A stretch of DNA of 64,000 nucleotides from Polytrichum commune (taxonomy: Eukaryota; Streptophyta; Polytrichopsida; Polytrichales; Polytrichaceae): contig OX485803.1 in NCBI GenBank assembly GCA_950295325.1, positions 39,199,554 through 39,263,553 of the forward strand, read 5' to 3'. The translations under genes and the position numbers were made by a program. The notes under the pieces were generated by a model. It saw nothing but the letters and a program-made list of their open reading frames with translations, was not told the DNA's origin and did not search any database. Each line of letters begins with the position of its first letter. Within the stretch, counting starts at the first letter, position 1. Shown here one piece after another: positions 58,976-64,000 of the stretch.

Positions 58976-59800
58976 GTATTTCTTTCCTTTCTACATAACG
59001 TGTTTATTATAATTACATTTATACAAACATCAATAATAGTCATAACCACAACATACTGTTCTTGTTTGGAATTCCACCAATAGCACCGGGTCCAATCGGA
59101 ATTAGAAATCCATCCTTTATTAATAAAAGTAGTTTTATTTGTATCATGACACTAGTTAGAAAATACATAAACAATTTGTGTACCTCCACATAGGCTCCAA
59201 TATAAAATAACTAACACTATTGGACTGGTGACACTAAATACCATAAATATCATATTATTGATCACATACACATGATTTTTAACGGTTGGTGAACTTTATT
59301 ATACAACCTCTTTTTTGAAGCTCGTCTATTTTTTTCACTAGAAAAGTGGAACATGCTTTTTTTTAATTTCTATTGAATTTGAATTAAACTTGAGTTGTTG
59401 AATATCAATCATAAATAAACATAACGTCGGTTTATTACATTGACATGCGATGTCTGTTCACCTACTCCCAACCCATATCCGTATGGATTTGAGAAGTGAG
59501 AGTGACTTAATGCCTATTGGTAATAGGTGAACCATGTTGTTAATTCTATATCTATTATGCTAATATGTTTTAATCTAGTAGAACCGGAGCTTGTTTCTTT
59601 TCCAATTTCTTTTGTTGAGCATGATGTGTGTGAGGTATTGGATGGTTATTTGTGATATGTTCTCCATCAACTTGTTGATTTTATATTGGGGGGCTTTAAG
59701 TTATATTAGATGTTTGATGGTTGGTGTGTGCATGGAGCCTCTCATGCTCATTGGAATTATGATTGGGGGGGGGGGGGGGGGGGGATCGATCCACCCTTGT
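58976..59800. other. Gene-free stretch
   Basis: Contains a small piece of MITE terminal sequence near 59240 and a G18 run at 59764-59782. No gene seen. Confidence 0.4.
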
Positions 59801-59829
59801 TGGGTGAGAGGGGTTGTAGAATTGCCTAT

Positions 59830-62800
59830 TTATCCGGCTTGTAGGCGGTAGCAGCCTCAAGGAATCTATCGTTATAATATATGAATTCCAAGATTTGGAA
59901 TTTGGTGTTGGGGTTGGGTGTTAATGGGGATTTAGCGTATAGTGGGAAGCCTATTGGGCATAGGATGTCTGAATGTAGGCAAGTTGGGTAGTTACATTTT
60001 GGTAGGTAGCATGTGCATGGTATTAGCCATGACGAGACAATGTTATTTGGTGATTGGTCATTATGGATACCGGTATTTATTAATGTAAAACATTGTGTAT
60101 GAGGGTGTGCCTTCAGAGTGTTAGCCAGTGCATGGGTTGCTTTGTTGTCGCAGTGGGTACAGAGGTTATTTATATGTCAGTTGTGCAACATGATAGTAAA
60201 TGTTAGCATCTATCATTTTCTTGAAGGTTGTGGAGGCTGCATAATGGGGAAATGTCATATTTGAGTATGTGTTTTTGCCTATAGTTGCCCATGTATTGGC
60301 CATATTAGAATTTTAGTGTTTGTGATATTTGTGCACCGAAAATCCATTTGGTGTCCCAAAAGATGTTAGACCTGGTTGGATGGAGACCTTTGTTTGAGAG
60401 CCAATTGTTAGCATATGGGATGGTGTTTGTTGCTAGGGAGGTCAGTGGATTCTTGTGTTCCTTGTGTATGTATGGCTTGAGGTGGCATATAGAGCCATCA
60501 TGTTCAATGGATGTAGGCGGTATTGTGGGCCAAAATGGTGTTTGGTGTCCTATTAGGAGAGAGGGTGACTGGTATCTTTGGTTTTTGTGCCCTTTTTCTA
60601 GCTAGTTTGTTGGCATGGTTATTACCTACTATATTTGTATGGGCTCCAACTTTATAGATTGTGATATCATGTTTGGATGATTTAATGGTTTCAATGATTG
60701 AGCGACGTATAGTTTAGCATAAGATATATGTTGTTGAGGTTGTACCTGAATATAAATGTGTCCATGTTTAGAGATCTAGTGTGTTCTATTGCCAAAAATA
60801 ATGCATAGAGTTCGACCTAGAGGATATTTGAATATCCTAGGAGTTTAGCTGCTATGTGAATTTGGAGCGGACCGTTGTATACTCCCAAACCATATTTTTT
60901 CATTATTCGGGGATGTGAATGAACCATTTGTGTAGTCAAATTGGGTGGGAGGAAGCTTAGTGGATGATGGCTGTTGGTTTGTGGTGGGAGAAGAGTAGGT
61001 GGGGGGGGGGGGGTTATGATGGTTTGGAGTGATGGTTGGGCATTGTGCCATGCTTTCAGGGTTCTAATGTTTCGTGGTGGTGTTGTGTGGGAGGGTGGAT
61101 TGGGATATATTGTGTTGATGTGTAGGAGGGAATTGGGGAAATTCTAGAGGAAGGTGTGTATGTTTGTTTAGGGGGGGGGGGTGTTAGGATGGGGGTCATG
61201 TTTGGTTGATGAAGAAGGTTGATTTTGTTGTTTGTCCAGTCATTGTGTGTAATGACATTAGTGGTGGTGTTGTTGGGGTTGGTTTGTTGCGTGATTTTGG
61301 CCCACTTGATGACTTTGGGGATGTGGTCGATTTCGGTAATGTGGGCGCAACCGTGGCTGGACCATTGTGTGTTGAAGGCATGTCTCAAGGAGCCAAAGAT
61401 TTGGTCTCTTAGTAGGAGAGAGTAGGTTTCGATGCCAAACGTTGTCTTAGGTAGTTGTGTGAAGATTTTTGGAGTGCCAAGTGATCGTTTGCAAATTAGT
61501 TTGGTGAACCTGACGAGTAGTTTGTCCATTTTCAAATATTGGGAATTGAAAAGGGGGCAGTGCATATTCTTTGCCGGGCGGATTGTGGTGTCGAGGATTT
61601 TAATTTTTGTATTGATGTTGGCATAGTAATAGTGAGGCACTTTGTTTATTGTTTTTTTTCCTTCTATTATGGTTGCTTTTGGATTGCCCATTTGAGTGGT
61701 GGGACTAGTTGTATCCCTAGTTAGGTGTAGGGTTTGTTTTGGGATAAGATAGGGAGTTGTTGGTTCATGTAGTTGATGTGGTGAATGCCACAGGTTGGAG
61801 TTTGGATTTGTTAGGACAACCCGTGACCCCACATTTAGAGATGCCTAGGTCCATGTGAGCCCAATCCAAGTATTGTCTAATTGTACTATGCCGGAATTGT
61901 ATGAATATGATGTTGTCTATTAGTATGGCTAGGTCGTCAGCATAGGTGGATGTGGTCATGGTATTTGGTGATGTTTGAATGTATACCCCTTTGGGTTTTT
62001 TCGAGCCATTTAAGGAGGGGTTCAAGGAAAATGATGAAGGGGTACCTGTTGAGGATGTCTCCTTGGATAATGCCTCTCCTAATTTTTATGGGGGGTGTGG
62101 TCGTGATTTTTATGGGGGGAAGGAGGTGGTTGATTCGGAATATATGTTACATACCAGTTCTATTACATCTTGTGAGTATCCTAGGTCTTCCATGATAGTC
62201 AATAGTCATGGGTGTTTAACTAATCCAAAAGCATTTTTGAGGTCTATGTAAGTGATGTATAGTCTTTGTTTGTGAATTTGGCATCTTCCAATGTAGTCAT
62301 AATGGCTTGGATTTGTCTAACAATGTTTATAATGGGGCGGAAGCCTTCTTGGTTGTGATGTAGAATGTTGTGTTGTTCACTAAAGGTGGTTAGTAGGGAT
62401 GCTAGGGTGTTGGTGAAGAGTTAGTATATGATTCTTGCTAAGTGCTATGGGCATGTAATTGGTGATTGTTGTAAATGGGGCGAGGGGTTTTGTTTTGATT
62501 TGTAGGATTTGTAGGCATGGGGTTAGTTCTAGGGGTGTAGCTACACTAAATATGATATTTAGTGTCAAATGGTATTTTATGTCACTATGGTAACTTTCCG
62601 GATAACACTTCTTATAAATAAGTGAACAAATATTGTCATTGATGATGGATGAGCTCATCCATTGGCCAAAACCCCGCCTTCTCCTGTCAACTACTTGTGA
62701 TGAAATATTGTCATCAATAATTGAAATTTGGGTAAAAATCCACTTGGTTAAGTGACAGTAATTGCAATACTATAAATCTAGAATCCCCCAAAACATTTAC

Positions 62801-63250
62801 AAGGAATGACAAATAATGTTGGATCAACATTTAGTGTTGGTGACACCATACCATGGTTTACAATTAGTATTGAGCAAGACAAATAGAATTGGTGACACTA
62901 AATATCATATTTAGTGTAGTTTGGTGATGTTTCATGTAAAGGCGATTGTTTTATGTATTATGGTAATTATTCCTCTTCTTATGGGGACATATTGTATGTA
63001 TGGTCTTCGAAGACATGTAGTTGTATATAGTGTGTTATTATAAAATATTTTATAGGATGGAAATTGTATATTGATGTATTTGGTAGATATATCTTCGGGG
63101 ATTTTTGTTTCTTAGAGAAAAACGATCTTGCCAGGGAGATTGTGAATTGTGGAGGTCTTGAAGGCTTTTACTCAAGTGTCCATGTTAGGCATGTGAAAAG
63201 GGTCAGGTGATGTTCTATTGTTCTTGTTGTGGGTGGGAACCTGTGTTAGA
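59830..63250 (-). pseudogene. Degraded LINE (endonuclease, reverse transcriptase, RNase H)
   Basis: In minus-strand order: an AP-endonuclease-like start with GKIVFL(stop)ETKIPEDIST (about 63130); reverse transcriptase with QEGFRPIINIVRQIQAIM (about 62350), YIDLKNAFGLVKHP (about 62250), the catalytic STYADDLAILI (61950-61920) and LICKRSLGTPKIFTQLPKTT (about 61490); an RNase H start FDYTNGSFTSPNN (about 60940) and VELYALFLAIEHTRSLN (about 60800); and a C-terminal Cys cluster LCTHCDNKATHAL (about 60160). Most of the endonuclease is missing and several frameshifts and stops split the frame. Domain order fits L1-type plant LINEs with RNase H. The minus-strand 61832-61056 frame covers the RT thumb/connection part. 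No poly-A tail or target-site duplication found. Confidence 0.85.
62541..62919 (+). repeat. MITE family 4, 379 bp, inside the LINE
   Basis: Perfect CTACACTAAATATGATATTT at the left and the inverted motif at the right (62895-62919), with LINE sequence on both sides. Confidence 0.88.
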
Positions 63251-64000
63251 GGGTTTGGTTACATTGCTTTGGCAAGGGGTTGATTGAAATAATTAGTGTG
63301 TAGATGATATGTGTTGGGTGGTTGTTGTTTAGAATTTGTAGATGTCGGATGAGATGTGGAGATTTTTATTGTTGTGGTGGGGTTGTGCGTGGCATGTTGG
63401 TAAGTGGGAGAAATGTGTCAGATAGGTGGGTTTATTCATGTTTAAGGGTGGTTGAGTTTTTTAATGAAATATTGTTTTTGTGTTTGTCAAAAGGAGGCAT
63501 GCATATTTATGGGGCGTAGGTTAGGGGATATGTCTCCAGCTAGAAGTAGGACGGTAGGAGTATAAAAAGTATAAAAAGTTGTATTGTTGTATTTTGGGTG
63601 TTTGGAGTTTATTTGGGAGATATGGTAGAATGTGCACATATTTTGTGGACGGGAGTAGCTTATTTTTACTATGGCTTGGAAGATGGTGTTGGCATGGTTG
63701 TCTTGAACTATGTCACCTTTGATGCGAAGTCAAAGGTTTCGTGTGTTGGGTTGAGCTCGAAGTCTTTCTCCACCTTGCCAATCACCTTCTCACTGCCCTC
63801 CATCTCCATAACAAATGCTCGTTTTCCTTGAAGAAGTGTGATTCCATCCATGTGTGGTGATTAGAGATGAATTTTGATGAAACATGCCCAAGATTTGGTC
63901 ACCATGTTGATTTTGAACCGGTGTTGATGTTCAAGTGCTTGAGCCTCTTGATGCATAATACTCTTGCTTTTCCTCTAGAAATTTTGTTGAATCCAGCGTC
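63251..64000 (-). other. Possible 5' part of the LINE
   Basis: Minus-strand frames such as MEMEGSEKVIGKVEKDFELN (about 63810-63750) may be remnants of the LINE's first reading frame, but I cannot tie them to a named domain. Nothing else recognised. Confidence 0.3.

Noticed and set aside
60845-61051. Independent small Pro/Asn-rich protein
   Set aside because: It is the start of the RNase H part of the degraded LINE (FDYTNGSF), continuing in another frame after an indel.

Overview
This is eukaryotic DNA and almost certainly comes from a plant (streptophyte) nuclear genome. It is AT-rich and has GT-AG introns with polypyrimidine acceptors. It carries two short runs of the plant telomere motif (near 803 and 2932), Mutator-like transposases of the plant SWIM type, a LINE with an RNase H domain, tRNA-derived SINEs and many miniature elements. 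I cannot name the species. I see no intact cellular gene. The window is a graveyard of nested mobile elements, and every long gene in it is broken.

Layout. 1-2757 (minus) is the 5' portion of a decayed gene with a coiled coil and a RING/PHD-like zinc cluster; it runs off the left edge. 4002-4521 is an hAT-type miniature element. 4950-9053 is the wreck of a Mutator-like element (plus). 10.4-27.1 kb is a dense field of MITEs, PIF/Harbinger-type elements (3-bp TTA/TAA duplications), a 1.1-kb fold-back element, tRNA-type SINEs and a 1.7-kb element with a minisatellite. 43.4-59.8 kb holds dispersed old repeats, three copies of a 5S-rRNA-derived SINE, more MITEs and long poly-C/G runs. 59.8-63.3 kb is a degraded LINE (minus), split by a MITE.

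The centrepiece is 28386-43359, a 14,974-bp Mutator-like element (MULE). It is bounded by a perfect 10-bp target-site duplication (GTAGCCAAAG) and inverted ends made of GAGC-type heptamers. It carries two divergently arranged genes. One is a zinc-finger/MULE/SWIM transposase (minus, 35340 to 29284). The other is a nine-exon-segment gene (plus, 35997 to 43162) that encodes a ParB/Srx-like domain followed by a beta-class DNA amino-methyltransferase-like domain. Introns of both genes contain the same tandem array of a 22-bp palindrome with half-site GTTTGGGTCG. Intron 1 of the methyltransferase gene also carries about 11 copies of a 64-bp unit centred on the palindrome GTGCGTTAACGCAC. Each gene was later hit by a TG...CA element (30196-32512 and 38557-39529). 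Removing each insert plus one target-site copy restores the reading frame exactly, so both genes were open when hit. Frameshifts, stop codons and a lost splice donor came in addition.

The working model is a multi-gene MULE whose accessory protein may have marked, or bound, the element's own palindromic arrays, loosely like the VANC/motif-array arrangement of plant VANDAL elements. The gene structure and the arrays are read directly from the sequence. The functional link between them is inference.
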